Source: Rothia mucilaginosa (GTDB taxonomy: Bacteria; Actinomycetota; Actinomycetes; Actinomycetales; Micrococcaceae). From it: a stretch of DNA of 64,000 bases. Positions 27,070 to 36,562 of the stretch are shown here, piece after piece. How positions within the stretch are numbered: position 1 is the first letter of the stretch; each line of letters begins with the position of its first letter. Under the pieces are notes generated by a model that worked only from the letters and a program-made list of their open reading frames with translations, was not told the origin of the DNA and searched no databases. Position numbers and translations under genes: made by a program. The stretch spans positions 1 through 64,000 of the forward strand of contig NZ_CABFLY010000002.1 of assembly GCF_901875305.1 (NCBI RefSeq), in the 5' to 3' direction.

Positions 27070-28626
27070 TTAGGCAGTCCGAACGTCCTCATCAACCCAC
27101 TCGAGGGTGCGGGAGACAGCCTTCTTCCACAGGCGGTACTGGCGGTCGACCTCTGCGGGCTCCAAGGAGGGCAGCCAGCGCTTGTCCTCAACCCAGTTGT
27201 CCACAACGTCCTGCTCGCCGGTCCAGAAACCAACAGCGATACCTGCGGCGTATGCTGCGCCCAGTGCGGTGGTCTCAACAACCTTAGGGCGGATCACAGG
27301 GACGCCGAGGATGTCAGCCTGGAACTGCATGAGGAACTCGTTAGCGGTCATGCCGCCGTCCACGCGCAGCTCGGAGAGCTCAACACCGGAGTCAGCGTTC
27401 ATTGCGTCCAGAACCTCGCGGGTCTGGAATGCGGTTGCTTCCAGCGCCGCACGCACGATGTGTGCACGGTTCACGTAGCGGGTCAGACCCACAATGACAC
27501 CGCGAGCGTCGGAACGCCAGTGCGGCGCGAACAGACCGGAGAACGCGGGAACCACGTAGCAACCACCGGAATCCTCAACAGAGGTAGCCAGACCCTCGGA
27601 CTCAGCAGCGTTCTCAATCATGCGCAGGTTATCGCGCAGCCACTGAATCAGGGAGCCGCTCATCGCGACCGAGCCTTCCAGCGCGTACACTGGGGCCGCA
27701 TCACCAATCTTGTAGGCCACGGTGGTCAGCAGGCCGTTGTCAGAGAAGACAGGCTCGCTACCGGTGTTCATGAGCATGAAGTTACCGGTACCGTAGGTGT
27801 TCTTCGCCATGCCCTTCTCGAAGCAAGCCTGGCCGAAGGTAGCAGCCTGCTGGTCGCCGAGGATACCTGCGATGGGGGTACCGTTGAGCAGACCGGTGGG
27901 GCGGCCGTAGCCGTACACCTCGGAGGAGGACTTGATCTCGGGCAGCATGCTCATGGGGATACCCATGTCTGCGGCAATCTGCGGATCCCACTGCAGGGTG
28001 CGGATGTTCATCAGCAGGGTACGGGATGCGTTGGTAACGTCGGTGACGTGCACGCCGCCGTCAACACCACCGGTCAGGTTCCAGACCAGCCAGGTGTCGG
28101 TGTTGCCGAAGAGCAGGTCGCCGCGTTCTGCGCGCTCGCGTGCGCCTTCAACGTTGTCAAGAATCCACTTGATTTTGGGGCCGGAGAAGTAGGTGGAGAG
28201 GTTCAGACCGACGATGTCGTGGTACTTGCCGACGCCCTCCTCGCCTGCGAGCTCTTCGACGATTTCCTGGGTGCGGGTGTCCTGCCAGACGATTGCGTTG
28301 TAGACGGGCTCACCGGTGTTCTTATCCCACACGACGGTGGTTTCACGCTGGTTGGTGATACCTACGGCAGCGATTTCGTGGTGGTTGACCTCGCCGTTTG
28401 CCATGGCGGTAGCCACGACCTTACGCACGTTCTGCCAAATTTCGATTGCGTTGTGCTCAACCCAGCCAGCCTTGGGGAAGATCTGCTCGTGCTCGAGCTG
28501 ACCCTGAGCCACGTTCTCGCCTGCCTTGTTGAACAGGATTGCGCGGGAGCTAGTGGTGCCCTGGTCGATGGAGAGAATGTACTTGCGCTCGGTGTTGAGG
28601 GTTTCGGAGTGCAGAGAAGTCGTCAT
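27070..28626 (-). CDS. glpK: Glycerol kinase
   Basis: GlpK phosphorylates glycerol to glycerol 3-phosphate, trapping it in the cell. The 518-residue FGGY-family protein shows [15 protein letters not shown] near residue 19, [29 protein letters not shown] near residue 95 (in part [13 protein letters not shown]), and [21 protein letters not shown] near residue 420. AAGGAA precedes the ATG. It lies 45 bases downstream of glpF on the same strand, so the two form an operon. Confidence 0.95.
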   Translation of the reverse strand: MTTSLHSETLNTERKYILSIDQGTTSSRAILFNKAGENVAQGQLEHEQIFPKAGWVEHNAIEIWQNVRKVVATAMANGEVNHHEIAAVGITNQRETTVVWDKNTGEPVYNAIVWQDTRTQEIVEELAGEEGVGKYHDIVGLNLSTYFSGPKIKWILDNVEGARERAERGDLLFGNTDTWLVWNLTGGVDGGVHVTDVTNASRTLLMNIRTLQWDPQIAADMGIPMSMLPEIKSSSEVYGYGRPTGLLNGTPIAGILGDQQAATFGQACFEKGMAKNTYGTGNFMLMNTGSEPVFSDNGLLTTVAYKIGDAAPVYALEGSVAMSGSLIQWLRDNLRMIENAAESEGLATSVEDSGGCYVVPAFSGLFAPHWRSDARGVIVGLTRYVNRAHIVRAALEATAFQTREVLDAMNADSGVELSELRVDGGMTANEFLMQFQADILGVPVIRPKVVETTALGAAYAAGIAVGFWTGEQDVVDNWVEDKRWLPSLEPAEVDRQYRLWKKAVSRTLEWVDEDVRTA

Positions 28627-28671
28627 TGAGATTTCCTTAGAACTAAAAATAATGGGGGTTATTAGAGAAGT

Positions 28672-29469
28672 TTAGAGAGGCAAGACTGCCGGAACAATCA
28701 GGCCTGCGAGGACTGCACCGATAATCGGGCCAACAACCGGAACCCACGCGTAAGCCCAGTTGGAGCCGGTCTTACCGGGGATGGGCAAGAAGGTGTATGC
28801 GATACGGGGACCGAGGTCACGGGCGGGGTTGATAGCGTAACCGGTTGCGCCACCGAGGCTCATACCGATAGAAACAACGACCAACGCAACAGCCAAGGGG
28901 CCAATCTGGGCGGGGGTCTTACCGGATGCGATAATCCAGCCGATCAGGACGAAGGTGCCGATAATCTCGGTGAACAGGTTCCAGCCGTAGGATTTGATAG
29001 CGGGGCCGGTTGCGAAGATGCCGAGGTGGTCGCCCGGGTCCTCATCGAAGTGCTTCTTGTAAGCCAGGTAGGCTGCGGTTGCACCAGCCATTGCGCCCAG
29101 AACCTGAGCGACGATGTACAGGGTGATGTTCAGCGGGGTTGCGGGAACGCCAGTTGCCAGGTCGCGGCCTGCCGTTGCCAGGCCAACGGTCACTGCGGGG
29201 CTCAGGTGTGCACCAGAGTGGAAGGAGAGGTACACAGCGGTGAAAACTGCCAGACCCCAACCGAAGGTGATAACAACCCAGCCTGCGTCCTTAGCGTAAG
29301 ACTTCTTCAGGGTCACTGCGGCGCATACGCCAGCACCCAGCAGAATCAAGATGAAAGTACCAAAGAACTCGGAAAGTACAAAACCAAGAGCGGTAGGTGC
29401 GCCGGAGGCATCCACGAGAGCGGATGAGCCGGCTGCAAGTAAAGTTCCTGCGGAAGCAAGAAGAGACAT
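28672..29469 (-). CDS. glpF: Glycerol uptake facilitator (aquaglyceroporin)
   Basis: A 265-residue MIP-family channel with six membrane helices and two half-helices. The second channel box is intact (GYAINPARDLGPR), and the Asp after NPAR marks a glycerol rather than a water channel. The first box reads HLSPAVTV, with Ser90 in place of the usual Asn. An N-terminal stretch of about 25 residues rich in Ala, Ser and Leu precedes the first helix. AAGGAGCATCA supplies a strong ribosome binding site. The 5' leader carries three hairpins in a row. Confidence 0.92.
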   Translation of the reverse strand: MSLLASAGTLLAAGSSALVDASGAPTALGFVLSEFFGTFILILLGAGVCAAVTLKKSYAKDAGWVVITFGWGLAVFTAVYLSFHSGAHLSPAVTVGLATAGRDLATGVPATPLNITLYIVAQVLGAMAGATAAYLAYKKHFDEDPGDHLGIFATGPAIKSYGWNLFTEIIGTFVLIGWIIASGKTPAQIGPLAVALVVVSIGMSLGGATGYAINPARDLGPRIAYTFLPIPGKTGSNWAYAWVPVVGPIIGAVLAGLIVPAVLPL

Positions 29470-29481
29470 TGATGCTCCTTG

Positions 29482-29548
29482 AAGACGAAGCGTCTGGAAG
29501 GCAAGCGAATCTTTGCTTGCGTGTTCCCGTGCGTCCTCACCGCACGGG
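29482..29548 (-). promoter_or_regulatory. Three-hairpin leader of glpF mRNA
   Basis: In the order of transcription on the minus strand come CCCGTGCG/CGCACGGG, then GCAAGC/GCTTGC, then AGACG/CGTCT, each with a short loop and spaced by 5-7 bases. The last ends about 12 bases before the ribosome binding site. This arrangement suggests control of translation or mRNA stability. Confidence 0.45.
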
Positions 29549-29713
29549 CGGATCGGGGCACAACGCTGTGCTGAAATATGTAGCAGATTGCTACGGATAG
29601 TTGATAGAAATATCTGGGTGGGAAGCAGATCGTACCAGTGGGCTAACCCTGTATTTAGCTCGCTACTTCTTAGTTAGGAGATTATCGTAAACGGTTATTT
29701 AACCGTCCGTCCG

Positions 29714-29756
29714 CCCCTCACCAGAAAATATGAGATAACCCATAGTGGGTGAGGGG
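29714..29756 (-). terminator. Hairpin terminator after glpD
   Basis: CCCCTCACC and GGTGAGGGG form a 9-bp stem with a 25-base A-rich loop, about 60 bases beyond the glpD stop codon. Confidence 0.6.
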
Positions 29757-29814
29757 TGAACGTAAGGTTCGTACCAAATAATCGGTTACGAAAGGTAGAT
29801 GGAACCTCTAAGGA

Positions 29815-31560
29815 TTAGAGCTTCACGCGAGGTGCCACGGGAGCGACAGCCTCAATCTTGGCCGAAGCCTCAGCATCGGTAGAGGTGGACTCCGCCTCGC
29901 GGATAGCCTCTACGCGTGCGGCGTACAGGTCACGCTCTTCCTTGACCTTCTGATCGTCCCAGCCGAGTTCCTTGCGCAGAATCTCGAGGATTTCATCTGC
30001 TGCTGCCAGACCGCGGTCGCGCTGCTCGAGGTCGAGGCGTACGCGGCGGACCAGCACGTCCTCCAGGTGCAGAGCGCCCTCATAGCGAACCGCGAAGACA
30101 ACGTCTGCGCGCAGGAACTGGGGGGCCTTAGCCAGGGGAGCGCCGAGGGAGGAATCTGCATCGATGAGGGCGCCAAGATCCTCAATCTGTGCGCCATAAC
30201 GCTCAAGCAGGTGGGTGATACGGGCCTCGTCCCAGCCGTAACGCTCTGCGTAGCGTGCACGGTTAGCAGCAACAGCGTGGTAGCCGTCAGCACCGACCAG
30301 ACCGATGGTAGTGGTCACGGAGGGGTTCTGCTTAGCCTGTGCACCCAGTGCGAAATCAACGGCATCTTCCGCCATGACACGGTAGGTGGTGAGCTTACCA
30401 CCAGCAATTGCGCTCATGCCGGGAGCAACCTCAGTTACAGTGTGCTCGCGGGAAACCTTGGTGGATGCTGCGCCGTCCTTAACCTTGGGCTGCAACAGCG
30501 GGCGCAGACCGGTGTAGGTACCGATAATATCCTCGCGGGTCAGCGGGTTAGCAATCAGCTTGTTAGCCTGCATCAGCACGTAGTCGATGTCCTTGCTGGT
30601 TGCAACCGGACGCTCGCGGTCCTCGGCGTAGGGGGTATCGGTGGTGCCGATAATCCAGTAACGCTGCCAGGGGATGATGAAGAGAACGGACTTCTCAGTC
30701 TTGGTGAAAATACCGCTGGTTGCGTTGATACGGTCGCGGGGGACAACGATGTGGATACCCTTAGAAGCAAGCACCTCCAGGCCGCCGTCGGGGTTAGCCA
30801 GGGACTCGGACTCTTCGGTCCACACACCGGTTGCGTTGATAATGTGCTTTGCGCGCACGTTCAGGCGCTCGCCGGTCTCCAGGTCTGCCAGCTCTGCGCC
30901 AATCACACGGCCGGATGCGTCCTTGGTGAAGCCAACAACCTGAGTACGGGATGCGGCGAGGGCACCGTAGCCTGCAGCGGTACGGACGACGTCGATGACC
31001 AGGCGCGCGTCGTCAACGCGTGCATCGTAGAACTGGATTGCGCCGCTGAATGCGGAGTCCTTGATGTCGGGGAAGACGGTCTTGGTACCGGCCTTGGTGA
31101 AGTGGCGCTGGGAGGGGACGCCCTTGTTGCCGCGGGAGCCGAGGAATGCCAGGGTGTCGTACATTCCGATGCCGATTGCGGAGTATGCGCGCTCGATGAC
31201 GGGCATCTTCAGAGGCCACAGGAAGGGCTGTGCGTGCACCAGGTGGGGTGCAATCTTGTTCAGCAGCAGGCCGCGTTCGGTCAGTGCTTCGGTCACGAGC
31301 TTGAAGTCGAGGTTGTAGAGGTAGCGCAGACCGCCGTGCACGAGCTTGGAGGACCAGGCGCTGGTACCTGCGGCCCAGTCGCCGGCTTCGACGATGCCGG
31401 TGCGCAGGCCACGAGTTACAGCGTCGAGCGCGATACCGGCGCCGGTGATACCGCCGCCGACCACGAGGACGTCGAGTTCTTCGGTGCTCATGCTCTTGAG
31501 AGCCTGAGCGCGGGATGCAGCGGTCAGCTGCGACTGCTGTGCAAAGTGCTGGGAGCTCAT
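29815..31560 (-). CDS. glpD: Aerobic glycerol-3-phosphate dehydrogenase
   Basis: GlpD oxidises glycerol 3-phosphate to dihydroxyacetone phosphate at the membrane and passes electrons to quinone. The 581-residue flavoprotein has the FAD motif DVLVVGGGITGAGIALDA at about residues 29-46, then GDWAAGTSAWSSKLVHGGLRY (in part GTSAWSSKLVHGG), and PWQRYWIIGTTDTPY near residue 290. The last 60 residues are charged and Ala/Glu-rich. AGAAGAGAAC precedes the ATG. It faces a divergent SorC-type regulator across 131 bases. Confidence 0.94.
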   Translation of the reverse strand: MSSQHFAQQSQLTAASRAQALKSMSTEELDVLVVGGGITGAGIALDAVTRGLRTGIVEAGDWAAGTSAWSSKLVHGGLRYLYNLDFKLVTEALTERGLLLNKIAPHLVHAQPFLWPLKMPVIERAYSAIGIGMYDTLAFLGSRGNKGVPSQRHFTKAGTKTVFPDIKDSAFSGAIQFYDARVDDARLVIDVVRTAAGYGALAASRTQVVGFTKDASGRVIGAELADLETGERLNVRAKHIINATGVWTEESESLANPDGGLEVLASKGIHIVVPRDRINATSGIFTKTEKSVLFIIPWQRYWIIGTTDTPYAEDRERPVATSKDIDYVLMQANKLIANPLTREDIIGTYTGLRPLLQPKVKDGAASTKVSREHTVTEVAPGMSAIAGGKLTTYRVMAEDAVDFALGAQAKQNPSVTTTIGLVGADGYHAVAANRARYAERYGWDEARITHLLERYGAQIEDLGALIDADSSLGAPLAKAPQFLRADVVFAVRYEGALHLEDVLVRRVRLDLEQRDRGLAAADEILEILRKELGWDDQKVKEERDLYAARVEAIREAESTSTDAEASAKIEAVAPVAPRVKL

Positions 31561-31691
31561 ATGTTTGTTCTCTTCTTTTCTATGGGGGGGCCGCTACGGG
31601 GCGGCATTGCCTGTCGTCTTGACTTAGTAAAACCCGATAATGAAATAATTACCAAGTAGAATGAACAGATTTTCACAGGGGGTCTTTGCAC

Positions 31692-32639
31692 ATGAACGAA
31701 CGCGCTAGTCACACCTACGAGGCCGCGGAACTCTACTACATCCACAACATGACTATGGACGCCATAGCGAGCCGTTTAGGAGTCTCCCGCGCCACGGTGT
31801 CACGCCTGCTCAAAAGCGCCCGCGAAAGCGGCATGGTGCAAATCCGACTGGACGATTCCTTCCGCACCCGAAGTGAACTGGAGAGGTGCATCGGCGAACG
31901 CTACAAAGTGCGCGTCACCCTGGTGAACGTGCGCGCCGACGCCACGCCGATTGCTCGCATGAGTCAGGTTGCGCGTACCGCCGCATCCCTGCTGGACTCG
32001 CTCATCGATGACGGGACCCTCCTGGGGGTGGCCTGGGGTTCCACAGTGACTGAGGTATCTCGGCACCTGCCGCGCCGCCCCCTGACCGGCGTAAAGATCG
32101 TGCAGCTCAACGGTGCCGGTAATGCGCATCATTCGGGTATTCCCTATCTGGGCTCTCTGCTGGGCCAGTTGGCTAGCGCCTATGAAGCGCAGACTGTGCA
32201 TTTTCCGGTGCCGGCTTTCTTCGATTATGCCGAGACAAAAGAAGCCATGTGGCGCGAGCGTAGTGTGCAGGCTGGCCTGCGGGTGCAGCAAAGCGTGGAC
32301 CTGGCCCTCTTTGGCGTGGGTGCGTTTGGCGGCCCGATTCCCTCGCACGTGTACTCGGGTGGGTACTTTGACGCGGAGGAGCAGCATCGCCTGCGAGAGC
32401 TGGGGGTTGTGGGTGATATGTGCACCGTGCTGTTGCGAGAGGATGGCTCATGGGCTGATTTGGAGCTGAACCGTCGGGCTTCGGGGCCCACGCCCAAGGA
32501 GCTGGCACGTATTCCGCGGCGTATCTGTGTGGCTTCGGGTGTGCATCGCGTCAGGGCTTTACGCGGGGCTCTGCGCACCGGTGCGATTACGGACTTAGTG
32601 CTGGATGATGCACTTGCCAAGGCTCTGATGGAGAGATAG
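31692..32639 (+). CDS. SorC/DeoR-type sugar-binding transcriptional regulator
   Basis: A 315-residue regulator with an N-terminal helix-turn-helix (MDAIASRLGVSRATVSRLLKSARESG, about residues 19-44, quoted in part: LGVSRATVSRLL) and a large C-terminal sugar-phosphate-binding domain of the SorC family (GVAWGSTV, GAFGGP). Members bind phosphorylated sugars or polyols and often control adjacent catabolic genes. Its divergence from glpD makes glycerol genes the likely targets. A TGAA-N6-TTCA repeat at about 31661-31674 could be an operator. ATG 31692 follows GGGGG. Confidence 0.88.
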   Translation: MNERASHTYEAAELYYIHNMTMDAIASRLGVSRATVSRLLKSARESGMVQIRLDDSFRTRSELERCIGERYKVRVTLVNVRADATPIARMSQVARTAASLLDSLIDDGTLLGVAWGSTVTEVSRHLPRRPLTGVKIVQLNGAGNAHHSGIPYLGSLLGQLASAYEAQTVHFPVPAFFDYAETKEAMWRERSVQAGLRVQQSVDLALFGVGAFGGPIPSHVYSGGYFDAEEQHRLRELGVVGDMCTVLLREDGSWADLELNRRASGPTPKELARIPRRICVASGVHRVRALRGALRTGAITDLVLDDALAKALMER

Positions 32640-32868
32640 CTTCCCGTGGCTCGGTGAATTGTTCAATCTTCCCCTGAATGATGTTTCAAGGTGACGCTGA
32701 GTGTCGTCGTGAAGCGGTTCTTGGACGTACAATGTGAGTCGTTTGTCCTGCACTTGGTGCAATTTTTGCCTGTGGATGCAAAATATTGCCCACAGAACAC
32801 CGATTTCTATCGCTTATGTGCGCACCGCGTGAACTGGCGCGTCACTCAACGTTGAAAGAACCAGCCAC

Positions 32869-34245
32869 ATGAACATCTCCTATAACGCCCAGCGAAACCC
32901 GCATCTGGGCGCTCCCGGCGTCACCACCATGCACGGTGAAGCCCAGTCCTCCGACGCAACCCCTCTGCCCGGCCCCGGCGCGGGGCAGTGGCGCATTACC
33001 GGAACCAAGCTGGGTGGTGCCTGTCCGACGATTCTTGCTGGGCGCGACGGCTTTATTCAGGTGCTGTGCACCCAGGTCTTTGCGCACGGAGAATTTATTA
33101 CCCCGAAGCTTTCGATTCTTGACCCGCATACGGGCCGTGAGCTTTCGCACCTGGATATTCCCAAGGGGGCACTGCTGGGTGGTGTGTACGCCTACCTTGA
33201 TGCGAAGGACCGCATGGTTCTGGTGGATGGTTCGCAGTGCCTGCTGAAGCTGGGGCACTCGAGTGATGGCCGCAGTATTCGTGTGGAGGAGCGCATCGAC
33301 CTGAGCCGCATGCTGGCCCAGAGCCCCAAGGATGCGGTGGTCGGCCTGGTGCCCGATTGGGGCGGGCGCATTTGGGTTGCCACAAAGAACGGATACGTGG
33401 CGGTTGTTGATACGGAACGCGGCACGATTCGTTCCATGCGCTTGAATAGGGTATCGGTGGCCGGCGAGCGTATCGATAACTCGATTTCGGCCTGCCCGCT
33501 GGGGGTGAGCGTGGTGACTTCTCACGCAATCTATATGTTGCAGGCGAGCGCGGCAGGTGGGCCGAGTCTGCGCTGGTGGCATGCTTACGACCGTGGTACG
33601 GCCCGCAAGCCGGGCAAGCTGGCTTGGGGTTCTGGTGCCTCTCCGACGTTCTTCGGCCCGACGGGTTCGGACTACGTGATGCTGACTGATAACGCGGACG
33701 TTCAGGAGTCTGTCATCGTGTACCGTACCGAGGATGGCTCGAAGGTGGGGAGTGCGGAGCTGTTCACCGCGGGCGCTTCGGGTACCGAGAACTCCATGAT
33801 TGGTGTGGGGAACACGATGGTGGGTGCGAATACCTACGGCTATCCGTACCCCAAGTATCCGGAGGGTGCTGGCCCCTCGGTTCCGGCGACGGCTCTTTTC
33901 GCGCCCGGTATGGAGCGTTGGGATATTACCGACCGTGGCCTGCGTAAGATCTGGGACCGTAAGGATGTGTATTCCTCGGCTGTTCCTCGTTATTCGGCGG
34001 CCGATGGGCTGATTTATACGTGCGAGCGTCGCCGAGGCCCGGCGGGGTTGGCGAACGGCGCCTACGCCTGGGCGGTGGCCCTGGATATGAAGACTGGGCG
34101 CACGGTGCACGAGCAGCGTCTGCCGCAGCATGTGAGCCTGTTGCTTGGCGGCGGCGATACCCTGCAGATGGTGGGCACAATTGACCGTTACGGCACGTGG
34201 TGGCAGGGCACGATTAGTGGTGTGTACCGCATCGCGAAGGCTTAG
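32869..34245 (+). CDS. Unrecognised protein, possible beta-propeller
   Basis: A 458-residue protein I do not recognise. It has no signal peptide and no membrane segment. Short stretches rich in Gly, Asp, Trp and Val recur (GGRIWVATKNGYVAVVDTE, LIYTCERR, AYAWAVALDMKTGR), each resembling a propeller strand pattern (a PQQ- or WD-like repeat), but the repeats are not regular enough for a firm call. GAAAGAA precedes ATG 32869. The next gene, for an exported protein, starts 13 bases after the stop, so the two are co-transcribed and probably related in function. Confidence 0.7.
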   Translation: MNISYNAQRNPHLGAPGVTTMHGEAQSSDATPLPGPGAGQWRITGTKLGGACPTILAGRDGFIQVLCTQVFAHGEFITPKLSILDPHTGRELSHLDIPKGALLGGVYAYLDAKDRMVLVDGSQCLLKLGHSSDGRSIRVEERIDLSRMLAQSPKDAVVGLVPDWGGRIWVATKNGYVAVVDTERGTIRSMRLNRVSVAGERIDNSISACPLGVSVVTSHAIYMLQASAAGGPSLRWWHAYDRGTARKPGKLAWGSGASPTFFGPTGSDYVMLTDNADVQESVIVYRTEDGSKVGSAELFTAGASGTENSMIGVGNTMVGANTYGYPYPKYPEGAGPSVPATALFAPGMERWDITDRGLRKIWDRKDVYSSAVPRYSAADGLIYTCERRRGPAGLANGAYAWAVALDMKTGRTVHEQRLPQHVSLLLGGGDTLQMVGTIDRYGTWWQGTISGVYRIAKA

Positions 34246-34258
34246 GAAGGGCAGAAGA

Positions 34259-35029
34259 ATGGAACGATACACGATGAATACTTCCCGCCGTACCGCCTTG
34301 AAGATGGCTGGCACTTCGGCGATGCTGGTGGCGGGCGTGTCTGTTCAGGATGCGCAAGCTGCGACCCGTTCGGGTGGTCGTCGCTCGGCGAGCCCGCGAC
34401 CGGTGACTCAACGAGCCGGTAGGGGTGCCGCATCGGCTTACCTGACGCGGGTGCCGGTGCGGTTTACCGAGCCGAGTGTGCGTCTGGAACTGCGCGCGCA
34501 GAATCCCGGGGCGGTCACTTCGGTGCCGCTACAGGATCGACCGGCTCGAACTCTGAACCTGCGGAACCTGCCGATTCTTATGAGCATTGTGAACGAGGGA
34601 AATACGACTCTGCCGGTGGGTACTCGTCTGCTTATTCGTACTCGAGCTCAGGACTCGGCGACTGGCTTGCTCCTTAGCCCGGAGGCAAGTCTGGTTGTCT
34701 CCGGTGGCGAGGCGGTTGCAGCCGGGGCAGGTGGCGCTGGTCCTTCGGTCCTGGTGCCTCCTGTGGACGTCCTTAATCTGCAGGCCTTGGGTCGTGGTGA
34801 GCTGAATGGTGCGGTCGGTGCGGGAGGGGAGAACGTGCTGGAGCTGCGCGCGGCTATTCCGGCGGGGCATCGCCTGGAGGTTCGTCTGCGCTACGCGGTA
34901 GCTTCGGGGGTGAGCGCTTCACATCTGAGGGGTGTGCACTGCTCGGCTTCCATGGATATGGTTGCGGCGGGGCTATCCCGAGGCTTCCATGAGGTGCAGA
35001 GTTCCGGTGTGGTTGCTGCGCTTGCCTAG
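34259..35029 (+). CDS. Unrecognised exported protein with Tat-type signal
   Basis: A 256-residue protein of unknown function. The N-terminus carries NTSRRTALKMAG followed by a hydrophobic stretch and an AQA-A cleavage-like site near residue 38, a twin-arginine signal pattern (SRRxxLK). The mature part starts with a Ser/Arg/Pro-rich linker. It then has beta-rich sequence (LPILMSIVNEGNTTLPVGTRL) that resembles a CARDB- or Ig-like fold, but this is a weak resemblance. ATG 34259 follows GGAAGG. Two-gene unit with the possible propeller protein upstream. Confidence 0.65.
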   Translation: MERYTMNTSRRTALKMAGTSAMLVAGVSVQDAQAATRSGGRRSASPRPVTQRAGRGAASAYLTRVPVRFTEPSVRLELRAQNPGAVTSVPLQDRPARTLNLRNLPILMSIVNEGNTTLPVGTRLLIRTRAQDSATGLLLSPEASLVVSGGEAVAAGAGGAGPSVLVPPVDVLNLQALGRGELNGAVGAGGENVLELRAAIPAGHRLEVRLRYAVASGVSASHLRGVHCSASMDMVAAGLSRGFHEVQSSGVVAALA

Positions 35030-35062
35030 GCGCTTATAGCTCTGTATTGGCTCTTTAGTTCT

Positions 35063-35989
35063 TTAGCGTCCGTCGTCGGCTTCGTGCTCGCCGAAGGCCA
35101 CTTTGACCGCGTGGTGTAGCGCCTCGCGCACCATGGCGATGGCGGGGTTGGCGGCGGATTCGCGGCGTACCGCGGTAAAGATTTTGCGGGAGGGTTTGCC
35201 GGGTAGCTCGACGATACGTAGCCCTTCGGTGGTGGAGAGCGAGGAGAGGATGAATCCGGGCACGATGGTGACGGCGAATCCTGCCTTGACGAGGTTAGAG
35301 TTTGTGATCATGTCGTTGGCGCTGTAGCGGATGACCGGTTCGAAGCCTGCGGTGCGGCATTGGTTGATGGCCCAGATGCGCGAGGTGTTTTGCTCCATCT
35401 CGAGTACCCAGGGCAGCGCGTGCGCTTCCTTGATGGAGGTGATATTCGAGACGCTGGGCACGATGAGGCTGAGAGGATCTTCGGTGAGTAGCTCGGAGTG
35501 TAGCTCGGGGTACTCGGGGATGTGGTGGTGCGGGTAGGCCTCGGAGAGCACCATGTCGTACTCGCGGCTGCGGGTGAGGGAGGTGCCGGTTTCGGGGTCG
35601 ATTTGTAGCACCTGTAGCGTGAGTGAGGGGGCGTGCTCGGCGAGGTAGCTGAGTGCAGCTGGAAGTAGGGCGAAGGCCGCGGATTGGAAGATGGCTAGGC
35701 GTACGCGGCCTGCGGGTTCGCCGGTGAGGTTGGCGACGGAGGTCTGCATGCGATCGAGTTCGCGCAGGATGCTGCGGGCGCTTTCGACGACGATGAGTCC
35801 GGCGCTGGTGAGTTGCACGCGCCGTCCGATGCGTTGCAGGAGGGCGGTGCCGGTTTCTTTTTCGAGGGTTGCGATTTGTTGCGAGACGGCGGAGGGGGTG
35901 AGGCTGAGCGCTTCTGCCGCGGCGATGATGGTGCCTCGCTCTTGGATTTCGAGGAGCATCTGCATGCGTCGGATGTCGTAGATGGACAC
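35063..35989 (-). CDS. LysR-type transcriptional regulator (probable regulator of putA)
   Basis: A 308-residue LysR regulator. The winged helix-turn-helix is at the N-terminus (AAEALSLTPSAVSQQIATLEKETG, in part LSLTPSAVSQQIATLE), followed by the effector-binding domain. The start is GTG 35989, after AGGAG. It is divergent from putA across 573 bases, so proline or another amino acid is a likely effector. This is inference from position; the shared region holds two similar operator-like sites nearer to putA. Confidence 0.88.
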   Translation of the reverse strand: MSIYDIRRMQMLLEIQERGTIIAAAEALSLTPSAVSQQIATLEKETGTALLQRIGRRVQLTSAGLIVVESARSILRELDRMQTSVANLTGEPAGRVRLAIFQSAAFALLPAALSYLAEHAPSLTLQVLQIDPETGTSLTRSREYDMVLSEAYPHHHIPEYPELHSELLTEDPLSLIVPSVSNITSIKEAHALPWVLEMEQNTSRIWAINQCRTAGFEPVIRYSANDMITNSNLVKAGFAVTIVPGFILSSLSTTEGLRIVELPGKPSRKIFTAVRRESAANPAIAMVREALHHAVKVAFGEHEADDGR

Positions 35990-36562
35990 GGTGTACTCCT
36001 GCTTTCTTCCGTGCTTTCGGGGTGGGGTGCTCCCGTGAGGTTTTTGCCTCGGTGGGGGAGTGAGGTGTGCGGGTTGATTCCCTTGTGACTGGTTGTCTCT
36101 GATAGTGGACTCTTGTCCATAGTATCGCGCCTCGTGAGAGTCGAAAATATGCCGTATTGATGGGGAAATTGGCCCTGGGGATGGGGGGCTCTTGCGGGTA
36201 ATGTGCGGATAGTGTCTTGTCTGGGAGCTTTCGGGATTTTAAGAGGGGCTCTGAAGCGTTTTTTGATTCTGCTTTTGATGTGGTTGTTTGTTACGTTCTA
36301 GGTTCGCCGGGTGGCTTCGGAAAGTGCTAGCCTGGGAGGGATGGATAGCGGTGTCGCTATTGTTTTGCCTACACTTGCGGGGCACGGTATCTGTGAGGGG
36401 TACGGGTGGAACTACCTCTTAGGTTTGTTTAGGAAATCTAAATAAACTTTGGAAAAAACCTTTAGTTTTTCTAATGAGGTGTTCAGCACTTTTTTGTGGT
36501 GAAATAGAGACATCGTCAAACGTGGTGTGTACCGCACACAGTGAGATAGTTAGGAGTCGAGG
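35990..36562. other. Regulatory region between LysR gene and putA
   Basis: No gene is seen. The half nearest putA is AT-rich and carries two copies of TTTAG-N5-CTAA, described separately. The half near the LysR gene is ordinary sequence. The ATG of putA is preceded by TAGGAG. Confidence 0.55.
36428..36475. promoter_or_regulatory. putA: Two operator-like repeats upstream of putA
   Basis: TTTAG-GAAAT-CTAAA at 36428-36442 and TTTAG-TTTTT-CTAAT at 36461-36475 are inverted repeats with a 5-base centre, 33 bp apart (three helical turns). LysR proteins often bind T-N11-A repeats of this form, and a LysR gene is divergent here. Confidence 0.5.

Larger units (their letters stand above)
29470..29814. 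other. Spacer between glpD and glpF: glpF leader and glpD terminator
   Basis: The right part (29714-29756) is the glpD terminator. The left part, read on the minus strand, is the leader of glpF with hairpins at 29526-29548, 29500-29519 and 29482-29494. A promoter for glpFK must lie between about 29560 and 29700; an AT-rich stretch is present at 29655-29710, but no clear hexamer pair was found. Confidence 0.5.

Noticed and set aside
30067-31659. A 530-codon plus-strand frame opposite glpD.
   Set aside because: Antisense to glpD; composition is a mirror of the glpD codon bias.
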